Notes under the pieces: model-generated
The model's input: only the letters and a program-made list of their open reading frames with translations
What the model was told of the DNA's origin: nothing
Databases searched by the model: none
Part shown: piece after piece, positions 44,661 to 55,364 of the stretch
Position numbering within the stretch: the stretch's first letter is position 1
Layout: every line of letters starts with the position of its first letter
Source: Bimastos eiseni
Taxonomy: Eukaryota; Annelida; Clitellata; Crassiclitellata; Lumbricidae
Direction of reading: 5' to 3'
Length of the DNA: 64,000 nt
NCBI GenBank assembly: GCA_959347315.1
Contig: OY365814.1
Location: forward strand, 4,900,864 to 4,964,863
Translations under genes and position numbers: made by a program

Positions 44661-45355
44661 GGCCTCATTATGATATATTAGTATAATTTAAATGAAGGCA
44701 CTTTTTTTGGTTATAGGTATTTGTTTGAGATGTTTGTAGACTGTAATGCTGACCAGAGAACTCGTCTCAACGTAATTGTAAGTAAAATGATACGGCTCAA
44801 GTTTCTGCCGTTTGACTTTTGACGACCTCTGTGGTCGTGCAGATTCCACGCTTTTCTCTTCCGAGCCTCACAACCCTTGCCGTGTCCTAGTTTGTCTTTT
44901 GCCTCCTTAAAGAGTATTACCTATTCGCCCCGCCCTCGATCGCACAAACGAGAGATCCCGCGTGCTGACGCACTACTCTGGTGTGGTTTCATCACCAGAA
45001 TGAATCATGCAAATGATTCTATGGCCATAGTGATTTTAATTCATATTGTTTGCTTTATATTAACTTTCACTTTAACTACTCTGATACTTCTGTCGCTTAG
45101 CGTAACATTTGTTCATTTTTGACCTACAAGCATAAAATTTCATATTTGGAATCAGAAAATAACGCAGAGCAACACCTGATATGTCCACACTTTGAGATGT
45201 TACTAGTTAGAATTATTTTGTAGGTTTTTGTTCATGAGCGATAATATAGGTTTTTATGCATCCGAAGGCAATAACAAACTGTTGAATAATAATTTAACAG
45301 TGACGGTTTGTGCAATGAAACATCCGGAGACTTTACAGCTCATCTTTTCTTAACC

Positions 45356-45748
45356 TCAACATGAAAACCTGTCTGGCTTGCAAATAAATATCACCCGTGT
45401 TGCATGAAATTGCGAGGTAGAAACGTCAACTATCCAATCTATGATACGAATAGATGCTTCACCCGAACTCGCGCCGAGCAGTGTTAACTTCCAGATTCCA
45501 CAATCTACATATATCATATCTGGAGCGTTCTGAAGGGTTATACAGGGATATATAGCTGCTGTTAGTGAAACATTCTGCCACACATTCGAGGTCAGCAAAC
45601 CGCTTGATGTATAAATGTCACGAGCATAGTAGTCCGTTGACACAAAATCGACATGCTCCTGAGGAACTGCTGCCAACACATCTGCGGTGGGTTGTGGGAT
45701 ATCATATCCCCAGCTGGTGAGTCCAGCCAAATCATCGAGGTCATGCAT
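45356..45748 (-). CDS. Unidentified 130-codon frame
   Basis: An uninterrupted minus-strand frame with protein-like composition: 'LAGLTSWGYDIPQPTADVLA', 'HVDFVSTDYYARDIYTSSGL', 'CGIWKLTLLGASSGEASIRI'. Many beta-branched and aromatic residues suggest a beta-sandwich, possibly an extracellular or capsid-like fold. A donor-like ACAG|GTTTTC lies near 45368, so it may be an internal exon. No match from memory. A second frame of like character lies just upstream (45843-46050). Confidence 0.35.
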   Translation of the reverse strand: MHDLDDLAGLTSWGYDIPQPTADVLAAVPQEHVDFVSTDYYARDIYTSSGLLTSNVWQNVSLTAAIYPCITLQNAPDMIYVDCGIWKLTLLGASSGEASIRIIDWIVDVSTSQFHATRVIFICKPDRFSC

Positions 45749-45842
45749 ATTTATTTCCCCGCTTTTGTCTTAGATAACCTCGAATCATATGGTTTGAGTC
45801 AACCGTCATGCGAACGAAAAAACTTTTTCGTTCCTAAACTAT

Positions 45843-46050
45843 TCAATTCAAAACTTTAAAATATGTGAATATCTGAAAGTTATTAATTACAAACACTGGT
45901 GCTCCTGAAGGAGAGAGCGAAGCTGTAAGCCTATAAGCTAAATATGGATGGTTGGGGTCAAATATATATTCTACTATCAACCCGGAAAGCGGATTTAACA
46001 CGCCGCGGTCGTTAAAATCGGGCAGTTCTACAAACACATGTTCACCACCA
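45843..46050 (-). CDS. Unidentified 66-codon frame
   Basis: Minus-strand frame from 'VGGEHVFVELPDFNDRGVL' through 'GLIVEYIFDPNHPYLAYRLT' to 'VFVINNFQIFTY', then a stop. Beta-rich like the frame at 45356-45748 and in the same orientation, so probably two pieces of one lost or spliced gene. Its 5' edge abuts the gypsy fragment starting near 46045. Confidence 0.3.
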
Positions 46051-46520
46051 ACACCTTATTTGGTGGATATGGGAAATGATGGAACAAAAGTTGTACATGA
46101 AAATAAAATCAGAAAGTACATTACAAGAGCGTTGAGTTGTGGATGTGTTGTTGAAGAAGATGGAGATTTTGGTTCAGTGGTTGAACTACCATTGAAAGTG
46201 CAGAGCCAAGTGAAGAAAAACCATTAAATTTGGATTCAGAACAAGTTCATCATTTAACATTGCATCAACAAAAACAATTGTTGGATGTGTTGAATAAATA
46301 CAGTGATAGATTTTCAGACAAACATAGATTATGTATACTGATAGAGCATGTAATTGAACTGAAGCCAGATTTTCGAGGAAAGGAGTTTGCCGCTTATCGG
46401 ATTCCTTTGATCTACCGACCTGAAGTTGAAAGGCAAATCAAAGAAATGCTGTAAGAACGAATAATTATAACTTCTTCAAGTCGAATGGCAAGTCCGTTGG
46501 AAATTGTCAAAATAAGGATG
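46045..46520 (+). pseudogene. Ty3/gypsy polyprotein fragment (protease-RT linker)
   Basis: Two forward frames: 'PYLVDMGNDGTKVVHENKIR' and 'CGCVVEEDGDFGSV' (46053-46190), then 'LDVLNKYSDRFSDKHRL', 'ELKPDFRGKEFAAYRIP' and 'PEVERQIKEML' (46260-46452), then, past a stop, 'MASPLEIVK'. This is the stretch leading into the reverse transcriptase of gypsy-type elements, normally followed by the R-x-x-x-D-Y-R core, which is only a trace here. No LTRs found nearby. Inactive. Confidence 0.75.
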
Positions 46521-46839
46521 GATCATTATGACTGGCTTGTGATTATTGTTACATAAATGTTTCACGGTTGATTCTAAAATATCGGATGCCTATGGTGAAA
46601 GATGTTTTGCACAAAGTTGGGAAGTCAAACTTTATTTCTATTTTGGACTGTCGAAGTGCCTATTGGACATGTCCTGTGAAACAAACATTATTTTTCTAAT
46701 CCTTCTCCTCCTCCCCAACTACCGCGCTTTATAAAATCGGTTATGCCATCGCCTCAAGCACCCGTTTGTTGAATCTATTCAGTAGACTTATGTGTGTCCA
46801 ATTATCTTTTAGGCCAATTTGGCTCAGTCGTTGCAGCCA

Positions 46840-46856
46840 TATATATATATATATAG
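46840..46856. repeat. (TA)n microsatellite
   Basis: TATATATATATATATAG run. A shorter one is at 57041-57050 in a similar context (TGCATGCAT.., CACACGC..). Confidence 0.9.
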
Positions 46857-47248
46857 TAACAAATTCACACGCACACGTCCAGATATGCACACGTGTATAT
46901 AAAAGGTATATAATAATGTTATAAAATTATACTTGTGTAGATGTCAAAGTCTGCATGCATACAATCATAATTATTCGCATACACACACAAAGTGTGAGTG
47001 AACATATGCCTATGCAGCACAGTAAGCAAATACATATTGTTTTCATAAAATGGCGGACACGTTCATTTAGACCCGCAAGATTACGGACACAAACAGTACT
47101 CACCATTCATGCCGCATTTCTGATGGATGCCTGCAAAGAAAAGATCAATTCCTGAATAGATTCATGTCATGACTTGCGAACGACAAGCTATCAAATTATT
47201 CTACATGATTTTGACTATTAATTTGTTACCATTGTTCATAGTTACACT

Positions 47249-48288
47249 CAGAGGTGTAACAAGGTTTTTAAAAGTGGGGTGGCTTAAGTTCCTAAAAAAT
47301 TGCGAAATTTTTTTTTATCCCTCCCACTTTTTGAATTATGCCCCCAGACACTTTTTTAAATGGAGGGGCACAAATTATCTACACAAAAGTCATCTTATAT
47401 CAATTACTCCATAAAAATGAGATATGCAGGACGCTTTTAAAGTATACACTATAAAGTAGGCCTATTAGTTTATACAACATACAGTGTAAAATTGCATGCA
47501 AATTAATCTTTCCATCATCATGAGGCTGGGAACATGGTCATTGCAACAGCGTTCGTCACTCATTCTCGGAGCTTCGATTTTGAAGGGTTAGGTCAGTGTA
47601 GGCCTAACACTCGTTTATTGTGAGATCACTTGGTTGACACATTGCACTCAATAGCAAACACTAATTTAGTATTACCAATTTCCAAATGAGTGAGTTTTCG
47701 CCCAATCTAAAATCCGGGGTCATCGTGGTCAACGGGACAACTTTAGATTCGTTATTTGGATTCTCGGGATACGATTTTTGTCATACTCAGACTGCAAACA
47801 AATGGAAGTCATGGGTCACGATTGTAGACTCGGGCAGCAGGAGCGTCAATTTCCTCTGAGTGATGGAGGCAAACCCCCGGTCCCGAGGGTATGCAAGGCA
47901 AAATATTCCCACCTAAGACTAATAAAATGTACCCCAAGGTGAAAATGGAGGCATTTGCATCTATGGACGCTTTTATCTGGACGCCCCTGTGGTACATTAT
48001 AGGTAAATGAAAAACCAAATATGCATTAATCTTCTTTGTAAATGACAGGTTTTATATCTGCAATAAGTAAGCAAAAATCGTAAAAGCAAGCTTTGAAATG
48101 TTGGAAATTTATTGACCCACAATACCTTAATCATCAAATATAAAAAGCAATTGGAGAAATATAAGAAATAGAACCGACTTGGGGTGGCACATGGAGCACT
48201 GAGCACTAAAACTGGGGATCTGCCCCCCGGCTTGTTTTAAAACGGAGGGGGCAGGTGCCCCTTCTGCCTCCCGCTTGTTACACCCCTG
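47249..48288. mobile_element. hAT-like element inserted in gene copy B
   Basis: Left end CAGAGGTGTAACAAGG. Right end read inward CAGGGGTGTAACAAGC, followed inside by GGGGC/TGGGG-rich sequence. Flanking octamers GTTACACT (47241-47248) and GTGACAAT (48289-48296) agree at 6 of 8. 1040 bp with no transposase, so non-autonomous. It splits sequence that is continuous in paralogous copy A (about 42905-42985). Confidence 0.65.
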
Positions 48289-48299
48289 GTGACAATTTT

Positions 48300-48372
48300 T
48301 TAATCAATCATGACATTGATTTGATTGTTTCACTGAAACTAAGCGGCGAGACAATTGTTCAAGCAATTTATT
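48300..48372 (-). pseudogene. Paralogous gene copy B, exon 3 equivalent
   Basis: 'ILNKLLEQLSRRLVSVKQSN' lies between stops on the minus strand and aligns with copy A exon 3. The acceptor and first third of the exon are not conserved, so copy B may be dead at this point. Confidence 0.35.
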
Positions 48373-48638
48373 CAGGATTGTTTACTTCAGTCAATTCAAC
48401 AGAATCACTGGCTGATAAACATGTCAATCAAACCAACGAATGTAACATCAGATAACTCACCATAGGGTCGTCTGTACATCATCCTAAAATAAATGTTAAC
48501 CAAATATATTATGAAATAATTATTACGACCTTTTTAGGACCTTGAGATTTATGAGACTTCAGCTTAGATAAAACTTAATGCATTGTTGGCCATAACGTTC
48601 ATCTGCGCCACTAAAAAGTCATAGGCCTAATTTAAAAT

Positions 48639-48836
48639 TTAATCAGAAGGCCCAGTCATGATATCCACGGCTATGATCAGCCTTTCAAACTGTAAGAAGA
48701 GGCTCGTGTTAGTGAGGCAGTTTATGTCTTTATCAGATGATACTAAATTAATGATGCCATAAACCTCTAGATAGTGAGCCGTGACAACCGCATCCCCTCG
48801 ACTTACGTTGGCCTTCATCTGACCGCTAGTTGCCAC
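48639..48836 (-). CDS. Paralogous gene copy B, exon 2
   Basis: 'SGQMKANVS', 'VVTAHYLEVYGIINLVSSDK' and 'LTNTSLFLQFERLIIAVDIM', with a stop at the same place as copy A. One base is gained upstream relative to copy A (48845 region), so the frame before 'HRV' differs and the exon start must be downstream of it. Confidence 0.35.
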   Translation of the reverse strand: MATSGQMKANVSRGDAVVTAHYLEVYGIINLVSSDKDINCLTNTSLFLQFERLIIAVDIMTGPSD

Positions 48837-48999
48837 ACGATGACCCGAATGGTGTCAAGCGAGCGTGGCAGCTAAGAGAATTTGTTTAAATATACACATA
48901 GTAGTCACTGTGATCATGAATTTTCAATAGATCAAACTTTCAAATGAACCGATATTGCGCAATGTAAACAAAATCACTCTAATAATAATGTGAACTTAC

Positions 49000-49104
49000 A
49001 ATTCTGCATGCAGGCGGAAGAAATTTTACAACGTCTATCGCACATGGGTGCAACGAGGTCCAAGCAGGTCTTATACTCCAGCAAGTCCTTTGGACGGGTT
49101 TCAC
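49000..49104 (-). CDS. Paralogous gene copy B, cysteine-rich exon
   Basis: Acceptor CATTTCTGTAG, then 105 bases encoding 'ETRPKDLLEYKTCLDLVAPM', 'CDRRCKISSACMQN', then donor T|GTAAGTTC, a near-consensus site. Four cysteines spaced as in copy A. A fifth would be formed if the joined codon is TGY. Longer by ten codons at its start than copy A. Confidence 0.5.
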
Positions 49105-49109
49105 CTACA

Positions 49110-50265
49110 GAAATGATTCAATTAAGTTCAACTGTACAATGGCAATGTCGACTCTAATATTTGAATCGAGTTCGACGACGCTAAACATCCATGCTGTGTG
49201 TCATCTGCGTAGCGACGGGAAATTGTTGGTTGGCGACTGCTTCAGCCAACTGCGCACTGTTCTGCTATCTGATGTAAATAGCCGTTAATAAATAAAAACG
49301 TCACATGGGCTAGCACAGAGTCCATTTATCTCGAAGGGGTGCAATTTAAATGTTTCAGCAATGCATCTATAAACTATGGCTGCATGCTTGCGGACGATGT
49401 CGGTTGGTCGAATTCGAGTTCCACAGATTCAAGCCAATGAGCGCTGTATCATTGATTTCGAACGAGATCGAAAGTCGCTGAATTAAGATGTCGTGGTCAA
49501 CCGTTTCAAATTCGAGGAACACTGTATTGTATTCACTTATGCAGCGCCTCTCAAAGGGGGGTTCACGGCGCGAGATACCCAGAGGAAAGAAGGAGAGGCG
49601 CTTGGCACATCAGTTAGTTAGCAGTAGAGTGTCGAAGAAGAAATCTGGCTCCACAATGCAGAGTAAATGAAAGTAAAAGCTCGTATTTTAGCCAAAGCAG
49701 ATGAAGGCGATCAGGGAAATACTAAGGAGTACAGATGGCGGATTTAGGTTTCAATCAATTCTGCTTGTTCTTTATTGCACAATAAAAATATAACAGCCAT
49801 GATTGGTTTAAAGCCCACTTGCTGGCACAGTGTCATTAAACTTCTCTTCATTCTTGTGCTGTGGCCCATGCTGTAAGCCAAACATTCCAATATTCGTGAG
49901 TTTATGGCTACTTGGAAAGTTGCAACTTGTGAAATAATTCAGATATATGTAGCGCGTCATTTTGTGAGAAGAGTCTCAGAAGACCCTCACCTTCCTCAAC
50001 AGTCATAGACAATTATCAAGAGCTAACTGAGCTGCAAGTAATTGGCTTAGGATATTCACTTACAAATCGTCATTGGAAAACGCCTAAACTCGTGCGTTGT
50101 GCTTAATGGATGACAAAGACAGTATTGCCAGGTAGATTTCGTGATCCAGTCAAATTGCAATAAATCCCTAGATACTGCCAAAATCTACTCTCGGACAGTG
50201 TGGATCTTCCTTAGGAATCGTGTTTTGCCTAGTTTCGTATGGTTGTCAAAAGTAATTAAAGGATG
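49110..50265. other. Intergenic, nothing recognised
   Basis: A 60-codon plus-strand ORF (49488-49670) lacks motifs. Confidence 0.3.
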
Positions 50266-50269
50266 GACT

Positions 50270-50720
50270 TCGACGACTAACTACGACGACTGAGTATACC
50301 GTCTGACAGTGCCTGCCAGACGTGGCAGGCAATGTGGCTGACACGGTGGACGAGGCATGAAGATAGACGCGGCAGGCGCCGTGACAACGTGACGGACACG
50401 GAGCACAGGTCACGCGGCATGCGTGGCAGATACGTAGAGGACGCTCGACAGACGAGCGGCGTTGTCGTGTCAGACACGGTGGACAAGGAGGACAGGGCAG
50501 GCAGGCGCGGCAGGCGCCGTAGCAGGTCCGGCCGACGCGCGGCAACGCCGTGGCAACGTGACGGACACGGAGCAGAAGTCCGGCGGCAGACTCGGCGAAT
50601 AAGCGGCATTGTCAGATGCAGCTAACACGTGGCTGCGCAGTGAAGACAGGGTTGCATAGGCGTACGACACGCGTGGCATTGTTGTGCAGACTCATGGCAG
50701 ACAATAGAAAAACCCAAACC
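50270..50720. repeat. CpG-dense degenerate repeat block
   Basis: Built of CGTGGCAG, GGCAGGCG and ACGTGACGGACACGGAG phrases. CAACGTGACGGACACGGAGC is at 50384 and again at 50554 (170 bases apart). Open frames exist on both strands in several phases only because TA-containing stops are rare in this composition. Confidence 0.75.
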
Positions 50721-51383
50721 CGCAACAATTTGAAGACACTAGACATTTTGTAAATTAAAAAAAAATTGTGTCCAATTTAGTGTCATTTTCAATTCCAATT
50801 CATTTCCAATTCTTGTCCAAATAGAGTAGTTACAATAATCAAATACAATGACTTAGCACAATGTATGCATTACATTGCTTCATTGTACAGTTTGCTTACG
50901 TATTTTTAATTGTAAAAAATGAAGAAAGACCTTTACATCTTCATCAATTTGATTGCTTTTTAAAAAAATGTAAGCATATTTATTTACTTCATTGTGCAAT
51001 GTGATTGCATGTTGGATCAAATAACTGTTGGCAGTGGCTGCGTTGCAAACGACAACAAAATTCAGGTGCTATAACATCTTTTTCAAATCAAAAGTCAAAT
51101 CAAAAGTGACTTATTGTAAAAAATACCTCTCACAATATGCACAAACAGACTTAATATTGGCTACAATGGGAGCCCAGAAGGGATGCGAATTCCAATAAGT
51201 AGGTACCCCCATTTAGCAACTAATATCTAGATAAAACTAATAAATAGCAATTTTTTATTTATTGCAACTTAATTATAAAACGCAACAAGAAACCAAGTGA
51301 AAAGGAAATCAAAGCTTAACTAACTGCAGTCATATGTATCATTATATAAAATATATTGTTTAGTGCATAGCAGTAATTAGGAA

Positions 51384-54300
51384 TTAATCAGGATTTACTG
51401 AACTAATGATTGAGGGAATTAATGAATTGATGAGGAAAGCTCGTAACTTATTTTTGAAAGCTATAATATTATTTGACAGACGAATTTCCAATGGGATGCT
51501 ATTCCATGATGAGGGTCCATAAAATTTTATGGTATACCTGCGTGCATTGGTTCGAGCTTTTATGGGGCGATAAGCTGTTATATTTCTAGTAGGCCTATTG
51601 TGGGTGTGGGTGTCAAATCCAGTGGAAAAGTATCCTCTAAAGATAGCAGGGAGTAAGACGTGTTCGTATCGGTATATGAACTCAGATATTTGGCGGACCG
51701 TAATTTGACTAATTTTCAATAGCTTGTACTCCTTGTAGTATGCCCTCGTATGAGTGCATCTACGACCACCTTCTATTATTCTTACCGCTCACTTTTGTAG
51801 TAACACTAGTTTTCTGAGTCTAGATTCATATGTGGATGCCCATATCATATTGCAAATGGTCAGGTATGGGTAGACAAGGGAGTAATACAATTTAATTCTA
51901 ATTGACTTAGGGAGTGCATAAGAAGTGCTGGCCAAGATGCCAACGTTTTTTGCGATTTTTGAAGAAATGTGGTTAATGTGATCCTTCCAGGTTAAATGCT
52001 GGTCAACATAGACCCCAAGAAACTTAGTGGACTCTATCTGATTTATAGGAATATCATTACTCTCTGTGTACGATTAGGTAGCTATAAAACCATTTTAGTT
52101 GTTCCCCTTATACCATAATATGAAAATTTTTTAGTAGGATGCTGTGATTTACCGTGTCGAATGCATTTACAAGGTCAAAAATAAACTGGTTCAGAGTATT
52201 GGTTCATTTCAATGGCATTCGATATTCTATCTGCAGTTCTAATAGTGCCATATAAGGGGAGTGCCCTTATTGGAATCCAAGTTCGGATTGGTATATAACA
52301 GCTGTCTTTTAAACATAATTTGAGAGTCGATCGTAAATAAGCTTTTCTTAAAATTTTGCAAAGTATGGCAGGATGGAGATTGGCCGGTAGTTAGCTATAT
52401 TGTTTTTTCTCCCTTTTTGTAGATGCGTGTAGGTACAACTTTGGCTATTGTTAACGCATGTGGAACTATTCCATTAACGAAGGAGCAGTTTATTAATTCA
52501 GCTAAAGGAGAGGCTATGTAAGTTAAGCATGGCGCAGCTATACAAGGGTCAATATCGTCTACCCCTTATTATTATTATTATTATTAAACGGACGATTTCT
52601 AAAGCGCCGTAACGCAGCCATGCCGCTACAAGGGCGCTTTACAATGACGCAGCAGAACTCTGCAAATGAGTGGATCGTATCAAGAGGCTAATTTGTATAA
52701 CTTCTTTTTTTTAGCAAAAAACAAATAGAGCTATATAGGGGTACTGGTACAAAACTTTCAAAGGTTTTCTTAGGATCTGGTAGCTTCTCCTCAAGCTCTT
52801 GTGCGATGCTCGTGAAGTATCTATTAAAATTATTAGCCATTGCTTTTGGTTCCCTAATACTTTCGCCGTTTATTTTTAGAAATTCTATGGTTGTGTCCCT
52901 CTTCCCCAACTGCATAATCTCTCAAGTCATTATTGCATTATTGTATTTGTAGAATTCTGCTGCGTAGTAGTTTTGTTCTGCTCTAATTCTGATAGTCTTA
53001 AACTTGTTTAGGTATACGGTAAACTTACGTTTATTTTCTATATTCGGGTTCTTCAAGTATTTTCGATAGAGTGAGCTTTTTTCCTGCTAGATTTTAGTAA
53101 CCCCATGGTCATCCACGGTTGTGTAAGCTTAGGTCCTGTTTTATTAAATTTATGTGCTATCAGAAATACCCTATCATAAATCTCTTTATACATCTTGAAG
53201 AAGAGCTCGCATGCCCCATTGGCATCATCTCCTGCACAGATTTTCATTACAGGTTCCCAATCAGCACTTGATAAAGCAGTTTTAAACAATTCCAATCTTT
53301 CATCATTAACTATGCGATTATTCATGCATGCGCTAACTTTCTTTTTATACGTTCCAAAAGCGAACACGCATAAACTGAGAAATGATCACTCAAATCAGAA
53401 ACAATGATTGACGAAAAAATCAGTTTCGACCAGGCATATGCGGGTGAAAATATTATCAATTAAAGTCCCGGAATTTTAAGTGACTCTAGTTGGCCTCGTA
53501 ATTACGGGAATAAGCTGGTGTGACATCATACAGTTAGAAAAACCATTAGTGTCCTTATGTTCATTGACTTTAATAAGTCAATATTGAAATCTCCTACCAT
53601 AACCTCTTTAGCTTCGTTTGAAGCCCTAGTATGTACCTCGTCCATCTCCACATTAAATTCGTTTAATTAAGTTCTGCCCCGGAGGCCTGTACACAACGCC
53701 CACTAAACAAGTACTTTTATTAAGAAGAATTCTGACAAAGAGACCCTCATGAGATTTATGCATAAGCTTCTCGCTGTTTGGGTCATATAATTGATAATGA
53801 ATATTTTCCTTTACAAACAATCCGACCCCTCCTCCTCGATTCTCATTCTTCGACTCATGTAGGAATTCATACCCCGGTATATTAATGATGTCTTCAATGT
53901 TAGGCTTCAACCATGATTCAGAAAATGCTGACATTGAGACACCTGACTGGTGAAGTAAGCTTATGTCTTGGATCTCAGTTAATTTATGGAACATACTTCT
54001 ACAATTAATATGGAGAACTGAGAAATTAAGCTCAATGTAATCAGAATTATCCCCGGTAGAACTTTTCTCAGTTTCCTCTGAAAGGCATTGCAGGGTAGTA
54101 TAAGGACTGTTCCAAGAGATATTAGTAAAATAGTTTTGATCAGGATCAGTGTCTATGTCATTAATTAATATACGGTTATCTTTGTCATCCGGAAAAAAAC
54201 ATTTAGTTCAAGATTATCATCAAACAGTCTTAATACATCTAGGCCTACCTCATGCTTTAAGCTTTTAGTAAAGCCATTTAGAACAATCTCATCGTCACTA

Positions 54301-54527
54301 GCCCCTGAGAAAGGGAATGTCTCTCCAATGCATGAGAGACATACCCAAACGTCTTGATTAGTCGTTAGATTATAGCACTTGGAGTGATATACACCACCAC
54401 ACATCAAACATGTTGTTACATTAATAGGCTCCTTAACTACTAGGTTGCATATGCCGCATTGGAGCAAAGCTCGAGTAGGCGTGTCGGTTTGTATTGATTG
54501 GCCCAGGTGCACAGGCGCATGAAACAC
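51384..54527 (-). pseudogene. PHD-EN-RT polyprotein of the LINE, inactivated
   Basis: 54527-54180 encodes a C4HC3 PHD finger: CGIC, CLMC, YHSKC and WVCLSC. At about 54178 a T-run shift joins it to 'NYFTNISWNSPYTTLQCL' and 'FSVLHINCRSMFHKL', the endonuclease start. 'AFSESWLKPNIED', 'GGGVGLFVKENIH' and 'VGVVYRPPGQN' (53990-53655) follow, and 'SDHF' near 53385. The RT shows 'VPHALTIAKVVP', 'PYFAKFLRK' and 'NAFDTVNHSILL' (about 52480-52155) but goes straight to 'INQIESTKFLGVYVDQHLTW' (about 52050), so the Y-A-D-D motif is deleted. The C-terminus is 'YGPSSWNSIPLEIRLSNNII'. No ATG precedes the PHD finger. The reading frame links PHD and EN without a stop apart from the one shift. Confidence 0.8.
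52565..52690. mobile_element. Short ATT-tailed insertion inside the LINE
   Basis: (ATT)6-7, then AAACGGACGATTTCTAAAGC, GCCGTAACGCAG and GGGCGCTTTACAATG, ending near AAGAGGCT. It interrupts the LINE frame between the linker and the RT. The ATT tract plus a GCGC...AAGGGCGCTTT phrase recalls 11.73-11.82 kb. Confidence 0.5.
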
Positions 54528-54540
54528 AATTATAAGGTAA

Positions 54541-54930
54541 GGTCTGAAAGGTACGGTCTAATCAATTAAATATGCAACATTTTACCCTTCCAATGATAAA
54601 GGTAAGGTCTACATCAATCAAATATGCAAATTTCATCTTCGCATTGGTTAGAAAGAAATAATTCTTTGTATATTCAATTTTAAGATGAACTCTGAACCGA
54701 GAGTATAATCAGGAATAGGTTGCCACGTAACCATGATAAGAAAAACTCAAGGAAATAATGAGTCAAACAATGCCAGCCAAAAGACGAAGAAAGGGAAAAG
54801 AACCAATGGCTCAAAGCGCGATACTCTCTCAATAGCAGTGCCTAACCACACAAAAACGAAGAAAAGGAAATTTAAAAAGATAACCATTGGCTCAAGGTGC
54901 GATCCTCTCTCAATAATCATGTAGGACAAT
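54541..54930. repeat. Two pairs of imperfect direct repeats upstream of the LINE
   Basis: GGTAAGGTCT..ATCAAT.AAATATGCAA occurs twice (54535-54578, 54601-54630). AACCAATGGCTCAAAGCGCGAT (22 bases, 54800-54821) recurs with small changes at 54880-54901, each copy followed by CTCTCTCAATA and preceded by AACGAAGAAA or GACGAAGAAA. This looks like monomers of a LINE 5' UTR. Confidence 0.6.
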
Positions 54931-55364
54931 GGTTTAAGGCTCAGCGAAGTAGACACGGTGAATAATCTCATTAGTCCCGGAGGTGACCAGTAGTTTCAGT
55001 GGCCCGTGATGGAGGGTATTGCATCGAGTAGAAGGTTGTCCAAGTCTTTCAGGGAGGTGATCCATCGAGGTATATCGTCGTGGTCATCAGACATCCGAAT
55101 GCGAACTCGACCTCCAGAGGACCAGGCTAAGGACACTCTTTTCTCCTTGATCACCTTTCTCTCTTGTTATAAGGCTTTGCTGTCAGATTTGGACACGTTT
55201 TACCTATTTCTCACATTATGCTTGAAAAAATGCTGTTTTCAATGAGCTTTGAAGACATTCTTTATAATTCAGAATTTCGCAAAAAATAATTGCAATTGTT
55301 TAAGAAAAATACGATTAATGCATCATTTTTAAAAAATACATCGTTTTCTCATTTATCTCAAAAT

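Larger units (their letters stand above)
51105..54540 (-). mobile_element. LINE with PHD finger, endonuclease and reverse transcriptase
   Basis: On the minus strand, in order: a PHD finger, apurinic-type endonuclease, fingers and palm of a reverse transcriptase, a C-terminal tail ending at 51384, and an AT-rich 3' UTR with CATCCCTTCTGGGCTCCC (about 51190). 5' flank monomers lie at 54541-54930. The length fits a nearly full element apart from internal deletions. The tail resembles the LINE ends at 4.0 and 25.1 kb. Confidence 0.85.

Noticed and set aside
50246..50679. Several overlapping ORFs on both strands
   Set aside because: Open in many phases because stop codons are scarce in this CpG-rich repeat; no domains.
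55001..55180. 57-codon minus-strand frame upstream of the LINE ('RVRIRMSDDHDDIPRWITSL')
   Set aside because: Protein-like and in the right place for a LINE ORF1 end, but no motif and a ~440-bp gap to the PHD finger. Too little to call.
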